The translations under genes and the position numbers were made by a program. From Allolobophora icterica (Eukaryota; Annelida; Clitellata; Crassiclitellata; Lumbricidae): a DNA stretch of 64,000 nt. The DNA is taken from assembly GCA_963556255.1 (NCBI GenBank), contig OY744610.1, positions 14,361,417 through 14,425,416 on the forward strand. Reading direction: 5' to 3'. The notes below the pieces were generated by a model. The model was not told the origin of the DNA. It searched no databases and worked only from the letters and a program-made list of their open reading frames with translations. Position 1 is the stretch's first letter; every line of letters begins with the position of its first letter. Of the stretch, positions 1 through 10,904 are shown one piece after another.

Positions 1-669
1 GCACATTATCTCCTGCTGGGTTTGCCTAGGGCCTATATGCTGGATCGTGCGGCTTCAATATAATAATGTTGTGGCTGACTTCAGCGCCACCTATGCATCG
101 AGCTATTCAAACGGAATAGGGCCCACTTAATTCGTGTGACTGGACTTGGATGAGATTATCTGAAATACAAACGATTTCAGTCAGAGAAAGCGGACGTCAC
201 CAGGAACGACGATACAAATAGCAGTAAGAACAATTCTAATAATTGAAACGTTTGCTAAAAGTTTGCTGATAATATTGCAACAGTATTTTGTGTTGAAATT
301 CGAAAATGAGCCCTTATATAGCACGGGTTTTCCAATAGTTTCCATTGGAGAAATATTATAGATAGATGCGTCGTCTAAATTTGTAGCCAGAAAATCAACG
401 GTGCTTATAAATTCATGTTGGCTTTGTATACGATGACATTTATGTTGTGCATGGTTAATATCGCTACGAGTATGCCCATGAAGTCAATGACACCTATCGT
501 AAGCCCTAATCTCAAAACACTGCTTCGGCTGAAAGTCCCCGATCAGTGTAGCCATTAGAAAGTAGTGTCTCTTACCTATAATGCACTTCAAACCTGTCAA
601 CACTCTTACATTCGCCAGCCATTCACTATCCAAATAACCAGGTCTACTCGTCATCATTAGTCATCATAC
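1..669. other. unassigned AT-rich sequence
   Basis: I see no convincing reading frame, RNA gene or element end here. The longest frames are short and lack family motifs. It ends where a retroposon tail begins. Confidence 0.3.
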
Positions 670-775
670 CTTTCTTTATATCGGCACTCGTGAATAGGCT
701 CGTGAACTGCGCTTGGTCTTCGAGTGGCGCTTTAGAAGTTTGGGGATTACGGCTACGATTACGGCCTTCAGTGTC
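670..775 (+). repeat. retroposon 3' tail with GATTAC-type repeats
   Basis: The segment runs from a gctcgtgaa... block through tggcgctttagaagtttgg into repeated gattacg units. The same arrangement recurs inverted near 22,985-23,080 and 35,150-35,240, and in diverged form near 7,845 and 10,090. A ggcgct block followed by a short tandem tail is how many LINE and SINE 3' ends in this window finish, so I read it as a 5'-truncated retroposon. Reading frames across it are not real genes. Confidence 0.5.
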
Positions 776-1531
776 CGCCTCTCTGAAGTTCCGCTGCTTA
801 TTCCATGCAGCACCAGCTCTTTACAACGAACACCTAAAAGATTTCCGCCATATTGCTCATCCTCCTATATTTTATGTCCATCTTACCTCCTATCTGCTCC
901 TCTTGCTCCTTTTCCTGCAGCTTTCTACTCGCGACAGAAAACTGAACTCCTCAAGCCATCCTATCCTGATTCTACTTCTGCGCACCCCACGACCACTATA
1001 ACCAACGATTTCCTCTGTAGCACCATTATTTTTATTATTAATATTCTTTATTGAAAATCCAAAAGCGAACCGCACAATGGTCAGCAAGTATAGAATAAAG
1101 TAAAACATAGATGTATGAAGAAGATAATACTATTTTTAAAAAGGAGTGTAAATTTAAACAAATTAAAACATTACTAGTAACATTACATCAAAAGCATCAT
1201 AATAATAGAGAAATTTAAGACTATAACTATTATCTAAAATATGTCTGCCTGTCTCGTCGGCTTTTGATCTCCCTCGGTTTTGACTTGGCACTGAAGCGGA
1301 CCAAACAACCAGACTATTGCAGACTTTATTTAGTATAGCGCAGAGGTTTAGACTGGTCTCCCTGACGTGGCTTTTGTGTGACTCTAATTTTGGAGGTTTA
1401 CATTGCATTCCAGTTAAGCGCCCTGTAGCTAAAACAAGTCATCACTAACGTTTGAATTACCCAGAAACTAGCTCGATCAAAGTCAATTTCTCTGTGAGCT
1501 AACAGCAGGTTTTAAATATGTTTTTGAGATC
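776..1531. other. pyrimidine-rich stretch and upstream region of BTB gene
   Basis: About 800-1000 is rich in C and T, with no supported coding content. About 1160-1531 lies directly upstream of the BTB start codon and could hold its promoter and 5' untranslated region. I could not identify a TATA box, initiator or untranslated exon with confidence. Confidence 0.25.
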
Positions 1532-1809
1532 ATGGCGATTCGTGGTGACATTGGATGGCAATCGGAGAAGACTTTGGCAGAATGCATGCGTTACATGTTG
1601 GACAACGAAGTAGCAACAGATGTTTGCTTCGAAGTTGGACCACCAGATGGCGGAACTGTCAACTTCCGGGCTCATAAGTACATGTTGATCTCCCGAAGTC
1701 CTGTCTTCGAAGCCATGTTCTCCAGCGGAATGACTGAGAACAGGAATGAACCAGAAGAGAAGATAAGAATTGAAGATATTGAAGCCGATATTTTCAAACT
1801 TCTCTTGAC
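1532..1809 (+). pseudogene. BTB-BACK-PHR gene, exon 1 (BTB domain)
   Basis: This exon encodes 92 residues plus two bases of the next codon. It begins MAIRGDIGWQSEKTLAECMR and carries most of a BTB/POZ fold, including the conserved FRAHKYMLISRSPVFEAMF stretch. BTB proteins with BACK and PHR domains (BTBD1/2/3/6 type) are substrate adaptors of Cullin-3 ubiquitin ligases; that role is family knowledge. The exon ends at a donor, gac|gtaatt, at 1810. The original acceptor is tttgcag at 2311-2312, and the reading phase continues exactly into YIYCESLPEDF of exon 2. The ATG at 1532 is the first in frame and sits at the normal start of the family. I label the locus a pseudogene because exon 2 is disrupted; exon 1 itself is intact. 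Confidence 0.8.
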
Positions 1810-2312
1810 GTAATTTTCAAATTTTCGCTTTTCTAACTTTTCTTGTATAAAATTTCGCGGATTTGGTGCTGAAATTCGCTATCGTAACCTACGGAACCAA
1901 CAACCGTCCAGTCATAAGATAGTACAGACTACTAGGTCTATGCGCATTTTTTTATCCTCATAATATTCATCTAAACTGAAACTTCTGTGGCTTAAATGAA
2001 AGTACTAATGATCGTTCATAATTTCTAAAGAAAATGGGATAAGCGAATCAAAATCGAAGGGTGGAGTTGGGGAGGCAATTCTGCCAAGCCTGATGTATAT
2101 GAATTCAAAGTTGGTAAAACACGTTCGACATTGATTCTATCGTGTTATACAGTCACATCAACTACGCCAACGTTTAATTAACAAGTAGCTATACAAGCGA
2201 TATAAACTAAATATTTGCTGGCATTTTGATTAGGCCTATATTACATTGTATTATTTGTAAATCTTTTAAAATCTAGTTTCGACTGTACTTACAGAAATGC
2301 TTGTGTTTGCAG
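1810..2312 (+). other. intron 1 of the BTB gene
   Basis: The 503-bp intron runs from gtaatt to a pyrimidine-leading tgtgtttgcag. Phase is preserved across it (a Thr codon is split 2+1). I see no other feature inside. Confidence 0.65.
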
Positions 2313-2364
2313 GTATATACAGGGGCGTCTATCCCCCTAAGTCATTGGAGCAACGTCCCTTTTC

Positions 2365-4270
2365 CAGTGCCGTTTTAAGGCCTAGGCACGCGAGGCCCGG
2401 GCCTAGGGCCCCGCGCAGCAGGGGGCCCCGCGGCGGCCCAGAAACAAAATAACAATATTGTAAGTTCTGTTCTAACAAGTAACAATTCTGCAAAGTAAAG
2501 TAAGAAAAATAACACATTTTTATTATTTTTTTAAACAAACGTCTGCGGTCTGCATTTTTAGTAAAATATAATTATTGGTAATAAATTCAGAGCGCTATAG
2601 AAATAAATCAATAATTTTAACGCATGGCGACGATGGCGCACAACTTGCTGTACGCTATTGGCTATTATGTTTGTTTTCATTTGTCTGCTTTTTCACAACT
2701 ACCAAGGAATTTCTTATGCCTTGGTAAGTTAATATTAATTTTTAATATTAAATCTCTCTGTCCTATAATCTAGTCATTTTATAAATTGTTTTAAACTTTA
2801 AATTATAAAAAGGGTAAAAAGCGTATCAAATTTCGCACAGTTAATATGATAAATAGAATGATGTTGGCGTGTCGGCGCTAGGTAGGCCTACTGAGTCGGC
2901 AAACTTATTTAACTTAACAAAATCACTTCATTTCCACCTCCTCCAATGTAGAAGGTTGAGGTTTTTTGATAGTTTCTACCCTTTTTTAAATGCAGATTAA
3001 GATTCTGATTGTCAGTTATCACCGTCGTTCACAGTAAACCGATTTGCAATTTTTGGCCAATTATCACTACGATCAATTAAACAAAATATCAGATAACCCA
3101 TCAAAAATGCGTAGAAATTATATGAGTGGTGCACTAAAAGACAATAATTATTTTGAAGAATATGAACGCAGAGCCAAAACACAAACTCACAACGCAGAGT
3201 ACTACGACAGCCAGAGACGAATTCCTAAAAGAAATATGCGAATTACATTTCTGGAAGGTCCTGCAAATGACACGGTTATGGATGCGAAGACAAAATTTAG
3301 AGTTAACATAACATAACATAACATAACAAGGGTTTTAAGTGGTTCAGAAGACGTGTAGTCTGTGCTAGAACCACTGCAAATTTACCTCAGACGTACTTGC
3401 CAATCATCGACTCATTGATCACTGAACTAAGCAGACGTGGAGAAGCTAATGAAGAAATCAGCAGCAGATTTACATTCTTAATCAAACTGGTACACTTGAA
3501 TGCTGAACAAATAGCAGAATACAGTGTGAAGCTTGCAAAGTTCTATCCTCAAGATCTTGACCAACACGAACTAATTTCAGAATGTGAACACCTCAAATGC
3601 TATATGTCAGTTGCAAAAACAACAGTGCCATCTATGTCAACAATCTATGCCATGATAAAGAATGGCAATCTGGAATCAACGTTTCCAAACGTTGAAATTG
3701 CAATAAGAATGTTTCTGTCAATGATGGTGACAAACTGTACGGGTGAACGTTCTTTCTCAAAACTTAAATTAATCAAGAACGAGCTTCGCAGCCGTATGAT
3801 GCAAGAACGATTGAACTGCCTGTCTGTCATGAGCATAGAATCAGATGTGTTGGAGTCTTTGAATTTCGATGATATTATAAAAGACTTTGCTCAGAGCAAA
3901 ACACGAAAGCGATGTTTGTAAGAAACTGTCGTTACAAAGTCACAATCCATGTATAGCAAACATGTACTCATTATAATCACACTTTCAGTTTGTATAACAA
4001 ATAAACAATGGAAACTGTAAAGTATGTTAAACTAAACTTTTATTCACTTGTAGTACAAAGATTGATGTGTTAGCTGTGTTATTATGAGTTTAGTAACAGT
4101 ATACTATATTAATAAATTTAACAAAATGACACATATGCACATATAATACACTAATGCAATACTCTGTATCCGAGACTGAGATATTGAGACGGAAATCGGA
4201 TTACGTTTAAGGTTATTTAGGGTTTGTGCGGGTTGTGCCTAGGGCCCCCAAACTCCTTAAAACGGCTCTG
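2365..4270 (+). mobile_element. inner hAT element carrying transposase remnants
   Basis: The inverted ends match as CAGTGCCGTTTTAAGG on the left and CAGAGCCGTTTTAAGG on the right (reverse complement). They are bounded by a perfect 8-bp duplication, cccttttc, at 2357-2364 and 4271-4278. Both ends continue into GC-rich cctaggcac/gggcccc blocks. Its 1.9 kb is shorter than a full hAT and its transposase is missing the N-terminal and much of the central part. A polyadenylation signal aataaa lies at 4000-4005, about 80 bp after the transposase stop. It jumped into the outer hAT element, so it is the younger insertion. Confidence 0.85.
3044..3921 (+). pseudogene. hAT transposase remnant, C-terminal dimerisation domain
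   Basis: Two blocks are recognisable. The upstream block (3044-3316) holds RRNYMSGALKDNNYFEEYER and a KRNMRITF segment, then breaks down in a run of ataac repeats (about 3304-3328). The downstream block (3397-3921, 174 codons) carries the hAT C-terminal dimerisation signature around ERSFSKLKLIKNELRS, and continues with LNCLSVMSIESDVL. It ends at TAA 3919-3921. These features fit the ZMYM/TTF-type-finger group of hAT transposases. The N-terminal zinc finger, the DDE core and an intact start are missing or broken, so it cannot be an active transposase. Confidence 0.8.
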
Positions 4271-4402
4271 CCCTTTTCCCTTCTTTTTCCCCCTCCCCGT
4301 TCCTTTCCCCCTTAAAATGGTGGCACACACACTGACAGATCTCCCCCCTATTTCTTGGATGGAGCATTTGCTCCAAGGTTTCTATGGTGTAGACGCCCCT
4401 GG

Positions 4403-5434
4403 GTATATATACTGCGAGAGCTTACCAGAAGATTTTGAATCAGCGGTTGCTTTGATGTGCGCCGCCAATAAGTATTTGTTGCCTAAGTTAGTCAGAGAAT
4501 GTGGAAAGTGTGTCTTGGAGGGTCTTAACGAGAACAACGTCATTCGTATTCTAGAACAAAGTTTGGTGCTTGGCGACAAAGATCTGACAACTGAATGTAT
4601 CAAACTAATTGGTTTGAACTCAAAATCTGTCCTCGCTGGAACGGAGATTATGTCCGCATCTCAACAGTCAATGGAAGCTATGCTTCAGATGGATAATCTG
4701 CTATCTAGTGAGAGTGACGTATTTGCTACAAGCATCAGTTGGGCAAAACAACAGCTTCTCAAACATCGATCGATAGAGAATCCTACAGACCAGGAGATAA
4801 GAGAAACGTTGGGTGATTTGCTGTTTAAGATTCGCTTTCCAACAATGGAACAAAGTGAATTCGCAAAACTCAGTGGAGGAAAAAACCTGTTGACCTTAGA
4901 AGAAAAAGAATCAGTCTATTACTTCTTATCCACCATGGGTAAAGATATTCCGGTTATGTTTCCGACTAAAAGCAGAAGCGGCGAGGAAGTTTGGGTCGAT
5001 CGTACTGTTACGTGTGCTACAGGACAATATATCTATGGCACAAAAGCTGCCGATGTTATTGATTTCAAAACTGACCAGGACATTGTGTTGACTGGAATTG
5101 GTTTAAACACGGGATACAACGGATCCGGATATGACGTTGACATTGAGATATTGCAGTCTGAAAACTCCTACTTTAAGAAAAGGGTTGCGGTGCCATATAC
5201 AGGAGGTTCGACTCCAGTCGAGATACCTATGGATAAACAAATCGTTATTAAGGCTGGAATTGTTTATACCATAAAAGCGCTTGCACAAACAGCATCAGTT
5301 ATTACGGCAATCCTTGCAAACCGATATGTGCATCTGGAGACGTTATTATTACTTATTCACGAAACCCGGGTGTAGTATCTCCAAATTCATCAACTCATGA
5401 GACATACGGACAAATTCCAAGACTGTTTTTCTTT
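4403..5434 (+). pseudogene. BTB-BACK-PHR gene, exon 2, disrupted
   Basis: The reading frame from 4404 (YIYCESLPEDFESAVALMC) completes the BTB fold. It then encodes the BACK helices (LNENNVIRILEQSLVLGDKDL onward, about 4530-4920) and a PHR jelly-roll (GTKAADVIDFKTDQDIVLTG, about 5040 on). The frame open upstream to 4224 is transposon sequence, not gene. Around 5293-5302 the frame shifts: the in-frame product ends at a stop near 5375 without PHR features. The +2 frame instead continues YYGNPCKPICASGDVIITYS and THETYGQIPRLFFF, the expected PHR C-terminus, to about 5434. A one-base loss or two-base gain explains this. With the hAT insertion at its start, the locus looks like a recent pseudogene or a disrupted allele. 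An assembly error at the frameshift is possible. Confidence 0.75.
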
Positions 5435-5564
5435 AAATTAAGTTACATTAACGCAATGATTCGTTTGAAATATAAAATATTACAAGCCTACAACCATCTT
5501 TTGCGACTATACATTATTAGTATCATAAGTTTGTGAGGCTTGACGATCATTTATTGTCTGTACT

Positions 5565-5790
5565 GTACTTACGCTTCCCACGGTCTTCAAGCTGGATCCA
5601 CTGCATGGAACAGCCATGGGAAGAATGCGCTATCTCTGGAGACATTTAAATCACAGCTGAAGACCTATCTTTTTAAATAATCACATGACTGCCATTGCCT
5701 GTTTTGAACTCATTGTACGTACAGCGTCCTTTCCTTCGATCGGCCTCGGCTGATTACGACGCTATACAAATCGTTTTATTATTATTATCA
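5565..5790 (+). mobile_element. LINE 3' end, 5'-truncated
   Basis: The segment encodes LETFKSQLKTYLFK followed by a stop, the conserved C-terminal tail of CR1/L2-like LINE ORF2 proteins. It then runs through an untranslated tail with gacgctatacaaat and a ttattattatt run. It is a truncated copy with no catalytic domain left. Confidence 0.7.
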
Positions 5791-7844
5791 TCGAAAAGGT
5801 GGTACACTGCAGAAGGCTAATGTTAAAATAGGCGAAAACTAACATAAGAAACTGTTAGGTACTTGTTTATACTTCTAGACAGTCCCTGGAGACCATTTCC
5901 TTCATTATAAGACTGCTGTAATTTTAAGTGCTACAATTGGCTTAGTGCAATATTTTCTTGACAGAGCGCCTACCATTAACTGAGAGTATATTGAACATGA
6001 GTATGTGTAATCTTTCTCTATTAAAAAAATGCTCAGCATAGTGTCCTAATTTGCTTTTTATCTGAGTGTATTGGATAATCGCCAACAGACAACTTATATT
6101 TTTTCAGAAATGTAAAATAATCTGAATGCTGAATGATAAATAAATGAACCTCTAGATACATAATGTTCTCGAATAATTACGAGATTGTTACCAATTCAAA
6201 CAAACAAAGAGTCAAGTAACGAGCGGTACAGTAAAAATGCATTTGGTTTCGTTTGGCAGTTTTTCTTCAGACAAGATTATTATTATCAAGTTTGTGACCG
6301 GGAAAGCACTTAGCAAAATCTCGCGATGTATTTCTGATGCATGGTGGACATTTCACTTCGGAAATTTTAAGGAATATTTTGTCGTGCTATCCACCCAAAT
6401 TACCACCAAAATTGCCTTCATTAGTTACACCAACAGCATGGCAAACGTTTCTTGCGCTAACCTTGTTAAGATGTACGAACTGATTGTCTGCTGGATTGTG
6501 AGTGCTTAGTGTTTATCAGGTCTACCTTATGCGCATTAAAACGAACTTGTTCTAGATACACGAACATGCATGCATCCGCTCATCATTGTATACAGCTGAC
6601 ATTAAGAAGGCTATAATTCTTAGACTACATCCCTTTACCCACTTTCAAACTGCAAAGTTGTAATTTTTAGTAGACCCACTGTTGCTGACAGTACAAATTA
6701 CAATGTCGTATGGCCAGTGCTTCTTGTTTCTGAAGATGTATAAATTTGAAGAAGCTACGTTGAGTTGTTTTTGGGGTTTACTGATTAATCAAATTCAAGA
6801 TTGATTGGATTAAATAATTGGATTTCTGCAATGCCGAACAAGCTGTCGTGACAATTATTCAAGTTCATTCAATTTTAAAATTTGGTTTCAATGGCGGCCT
6901 TTGACAGCTTTGTGCTATAGGGCCTACGCCGCTATAGGCAAGCCGCAAGGACAAAAATGCCGATCCTTACTAAACACCCATATTTCTTGTTAACTAATTC
7001 ATGGTCTTAAAATGCCGCCCTAGTCAGCCGCCTACATCGCCTATACCTAAAGCCGGCACTTTAATTGGTTTCATTTCACTTCTCTGTGTGTGATGGTTGC
7101 ATACTAACCGGCCCCTACACCCAATTTTGTTTCGAATTATTACCCAGCTAGCTGTACAAAGTGTACATAAAAGTCTGACCTCGGCGCAGGTGGACTGTAC
7201 GACCTTGCTTTTGAAGGTGCCTACAAACCGTTTCCAAGGACATAGTGACAACGGTTATCTATAGAGTTTCAATTGTGCCGTACCTAAACATGATGTCAAA
7301 TTTGAAACCTATCTTCATAAAGTCAGATTGTGATTCTACAACTTTCTGAGAGTAGGCCTATAACTTGCTATAAATAATTAAGTGAAATCCGCAACCCAAT
7401 TTCAAGACCAAACTCGCTGGCTTCCAATCTTACTTTAGTCCTTTTATAGAAGTACTTCTTTAGAAACCGCCTTGCTAGAGTAAGGCAACTCCTGGACTTT
7501 TCTATTTAAAGTTTGATAATAATTTTTCCTATATTCGGGCAGAGATAGGTTAAAGGTCAGGTAAAAGTGTACAATGTCTCTCTATGAATCCAGGTTTTAC
7601 GCATCTTTCGGCTGACGTGAAAACACGATGACGTACAATTAAAGCCATGATCTGTTTTAATCTCCCGAGTTGGTTCTTATTTACCGAGCAACCAAGTTAT
7701 ATGTGAAACAGTTTAAAATGTAGGCTAACACCATACATAAATCGATTCTAACGTCAGCTGTATCTAATCTCTGCGCGCATCTATGGAACTCGACACCCAA
7801 TAATTAATCGAACTCGGATCTCCACTGGACATCGAACTCAAGAT
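5791..7844. other. unassigned intergenic sequence
   Basis: Mostly AT-rich, with no supported gene. A frame at 6237-6509 (90 codons, MHLVSFGSFSSDKIIIIKF) matches nothing I know. Around 7015-7062 a ccgcctacatcgcc...aaagccggcact block resembles one decayed hAT end in reverse orientation, but I could not find its partner. Confidence 0.3.
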
Positions 7845-7905
7845 ACAACGCAGCGCTCGTGAATACATTTAGCCTTAGAAATTTGGAGTTTTACGATTAA
7901 GATCG
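7845..7905 (+). repeat. diverged copy of the GATTAC-tailed retroposon end
   Basis: gcgctcgtgaatac... and aatttggagttttacgatt repeat the order seen at 670-775 in diverged form. It is short and has lost its tandem tail. Confidence 0.35.
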
Positions 7906-8439
7906 AAGACGACACAAATGCTGTTCAAGTTCGGCAGCTGATGCAATTCGATTTTCCTTTAGTTTACTCTATCCATCATCTAGTCCAGCAGGATCCGTCT
8001 AGGTCTTCTCCTGGTTCTCTTTCCCCCATTCTTCCCACCATGGTTGTTTCCAGGGACATATTTCAGGAAGAAGTTTTAAGTTTTGGCATTTTTCGAAGCC
8101 GTGATGAGGATTTTGAGATCCAACTGAGAAGTTCTTTCACGTATGTCTAGAATTGGACATGGCCATAAACGAGGCCATGATGCTGCTATTTAAACTACTC
8201 TACAAAAAACTTCATTATATTCGTCTACGAATATCAAGAACGATCGCTGTTATTTGCCTCCTCATCTATCGCCGCCTAAGTTTGTTTAGACTTCTGGTAC
8301 ACACCAGTAAATCTTAATCTTATGAGTACAACAAGAAAGTTTATGAGCTCGTCCTGCAGAAAAAATTATGTGGGCAAGGCCGATATGGGCACAGTCGTGA
8401 ATAGCAAATAAACTAAGGGCCTCAAATCAATCAAGTAAT
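7906..8439. other. unassigned sequence
   Basis: It holds a 69-codon frame at 7941-8150 without family motifs. I see nothing else. Confidence 0.3.
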
Positions 8440-9315
8440 CAATCAATATGACTGTTTATTGCAACAACAAAAACAAAGCAAAAAACCGGTTAACAAGCGA
8501 GGTCATAATTCGTCTACAAATGGTTCATTACTAAAATTTCCACGATGTTATACACGAGAATGTGGGCAAAAGTCATTGAAAGCAAAAGGGTGACCCCGAA
8601 GGGATAAAAATCCCGCTAGTAGGGACACCCGTACAAAGCAATTACCAGTGTTAACATATGGCTACTCGATTAAGGCTCCCTCCTGAGATTCCTAGTTAGC
8701 TCTGTCCTTAACAGGATCTACTGTCATCATTCAGGAGGGAGAAACCAACATAATGTTCTGACTAAACTAACCTTAACTAAGAAATCTTAAATAAGTTGCT
8801 CTAGGCCCAGTCCCGGTGTGGTCTCTTCGTCAAAGATGTTAAAGGCAGGGGAGTTGAGTTCATTCTATGTAGTAGCGGGATTTCCGGATTCAGTCAGAAA
8901 TGTCCGTATTCGTTTTTTAAAGTCCTGTCGATTCTTAGCAAGTCTTATATATCTAGGCTAAGGGTAAGGAATTCCAGATTTGGGTCCCCGATGATTTAAT
9001 GCTAAACAATCCTGTTTAGCATTAAACGTGCATACCTTCAAACGTCAAGTGCATGTTTATTGGTTCAATTTTTCCATGAGATTTAAAAATGAAAAAAATT
9101 GTTTTATCGATATTAAGGGTGAGTCTGTTGGAGGCGAACCACTTACTAACTTGGGCTAGTTCCAAGTTAACGGTTTCCATTAATGTGATCCAAGAGCGGT
9201 TGGAGTAGAAACTGTTCGTATCGTCTGCGAACGGGATAAAGTACAGAGTTGGAGATACATTGGCCAGGTCATTAATATCTAACAAAAAAGGAGTGGCCCG
9301 AGATTTGATCCCTGT
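8440..9315 (-). mobile_element. LINE remnant with reverse transcriptase palm motif
   Basis: On the minus strand, 9285-9022 encodes LDINDLANVSPTLYF, then FADDTNSFYSNRSW and ASNRLTLNIDKT. This is motif C (F/YADD) and the following motif of a non-LTR reverse transcriptase. Just upstream, in another frame, GSNLGPLLF (motif B region) is visible, so at least one frameshift separates them. The 3' end lies near 8440, where caatcaatcaa marks a short-repeat tail on the minus strand. The copy is 5'-truncated and dead. Confidence 0.75.
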
Positions 9316-10085
9316 GAATAAATGAATGAATGGTAAGAGAATCTGAAAATGAATGATGGCAAGAGAATCTTAAACATTTTTGACTTAATTATGACTTGTT
9401 TTTCGGTGCATTTTAACCTAATGGTGTTGATGCTTACTATAAATGGTCGTCTCCTTACGTTTTGCTTTTCTCACTGCAGAATGTCAAAATTTGCCTGGTT
9501 CCATGATAGCTCGTATATTAACTTAATGTGTTCTTGTTTAAGTTTCCTCTAGAAAGCCATTTCGTTCAGATGTTTTGTTCAGTCGCCTATCAGCGTCGAC
9601 CGATGACTGTCATTGAGCTAAATAACTGAAAGAAACAAAAGCGACTCTAGTGAGCCCAGAGTTATTTGTCGTAAGTTGTGTCCGGGTACGACTACCCGTA
9701 TGATCATCAATGCGACTGATTTCTTTATTGCGGAAGTTTACGCGCTGAAACTTGTAGTATGGAGATAGATGGAAATCAAATGAAATAGGAAAATTGCATA
9801 ATCACAAGAAACTCACAAGAAATCATAAGATCAAGTCTCACGGCTGTCAAATATAGGCAAAGAATAGTTTTCGATTCGCAAATACCGAATCTGTTGAGCC
9901 TATGATAAAGTATTGCGTCGATAGGGAAATATATTTTGACCCTGATGATGGGTTTTCCCACAATTTCTAAATAACGCCCATGAGCAGCAAATAGTGGAGC
10001 AAATATTCTCAGCCTTTCGAGAGTTATGGTAATTATTAATACTACTAATTAGTCAAATAATATTGCATACTTTTAATGCAGAATT
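9316..10085. other. unassigned sequence with dispersed repeat fragments
   Basis: Two unnamed dispersed repeats are present. One is around 9660-9740 (gtgtccgggtacgac), seen again inverted near 59,810-59,915. The other is around 9868-9935 (gcaaataccga, then a gcgtcga block), seen again near 22,445-22,510. I found no gene. Confidence 0.35.
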
Positions 10086-10145
10086 GGTTTCATGGGTCTC
10101 TGGGAGTGGCGCTATTTAAATCTGCCATTACAATTACAATTTCTT
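10086..10145 (+). repeat. retroposon 3' tail, ATTACA type
   Basis: gagtggcgctatttaaatc is followed by attacaattacaatt, the ggcgct-plus-tandem-tail arrangement of LINE/SINE 3' ends in this window. Confidence 0.45.
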
Positions 10146-10149
10146 GGAA

Positions 10150-10401
10150 GATGATAATGTTAGATCATAATTATGACAAGCTGCGATCCGACAAAGAGAA
10201 GAAGATGTCGCTATTCAAACTTTCTCACTCGACTAAAGGCGCAGAATTTGGTCACGAGCCTAGTGCACATCGCTTTGCGGGAGATCAACATGTACTAGTG
10301 ATCCCGGATGTTGAAAGTTACATCATCTGATGGCTTTCATATTATACGTCAGTTGTTAAGTCTTTGTCCAACATGTATCGCATGCACTCAGCCACCATAG
10401 G
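10150..10401 (-). pseudogene. relic of a BTB-gene first exon
   Basis: Read on the minus strand from 10401, the sequence encodes VAECMRYMLDKDLTTDV. This matches LAECMRYMLDNEVATDV of the BTB exon at 1532. After an in-frame stop, nucleotide similarity continues: tcaacatccggg, then agtacatgttgatctcccg, against tcaacttccggg...agtacatgttgatctcccg in the intact exon. Later sequence diverges too far to align by eye. The start codon region and several indels are lost. It shows that this BTB family was duplicated locally and then decayed here. Confidence 0.6.
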
Positions 10402-10619
10402 CCTACTACTACAACAAACAGTGACGATTACCATGATGAATTGTGTTATTATTATTTGGTGATAGACATGTGAACTGGCATGTGACTGTTCTGGTCTATT
10501 AAAACCTTTGCGAAGATAGCTGTCTAACTCTAACATATACTATAGGCCTAAATTATGACTTAATATGCAAGGAAGTTAGCCATCTCAAACGGTAAAATAA
10601 TTGAAGGGCTTGCCTCAAT

Positions 10620-10645
10620 AACCAGGTATGTCGACATACCTGGTT
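10620..10645. repeat. perfect 26-bp palindrome
   Basis: The sequence aaccaggtatgtc is followed directly by its reverse complement gacatacctggtt, with no loop and a SalI-like GTCGAC centre. No neighbouring element end explains it. Confidence 0.8.
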
Positions 10646-10904
10646 TATGTGAAAAAGTATGCCAGCGTGCTTGGAATATTCTATTCTATATACCCTGCAA
10701 ATTTGGTGCAAATCTGATTATTTTTTAATTGGCTTTTGGATAAAAAAAGTTTGTCGAGATATGGTATTTAGCAGCCGGCAGCATTTCTCCAATGCAATAA
10801 CCCGGTATGATAAAAAAATTATCATTTTTTCTTGTAATCTTTCTATTAAAACCGGTGCAGTAATCAGATTATTTCTATCATCCGACCTCAAGGAAAGGCC
10901 TGTT

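Larger units (their letters stand above)
2320..4401. mobile_element. outer hAT-type element inserted in BTB exon 2
   Basis: The ends are inverted copies of caggggcgtcta (2320-2331 and the reverse complement at 4390-4401). They are flanked by a perfect 8-bp target duplication, ggtatata, at 2312-2319 and 4402-4409. An 8-bp duplication and CAGGG ends are hallmarks of hAT transposons. The insertion lies inside the first codons of BTB exon 2, so the old acceptor now leads straight into the element and reaches an in-frame stop within about 10 codons. Apart from a second hAT nested inside, only about 45 bp on the left and 130 bp on the right belong to this element, so it was a short non-autonomous MITE. 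Confidence 0.85.

Noticed and set aside
4224..4402. N-terminal extension of the long BTB frame
   Set aside because: This part of the open frame (MCGLCLGPPNSLKRLCPF) is made of the two hAT right ends and the target duplication, so it is not gene sequence.
7010..7065. hAT MITE at 6.9-7.06 kb
   Set aside because: Only one plausible end (agccggcact) was found. No matching left end or 8-bp duplication was visible.
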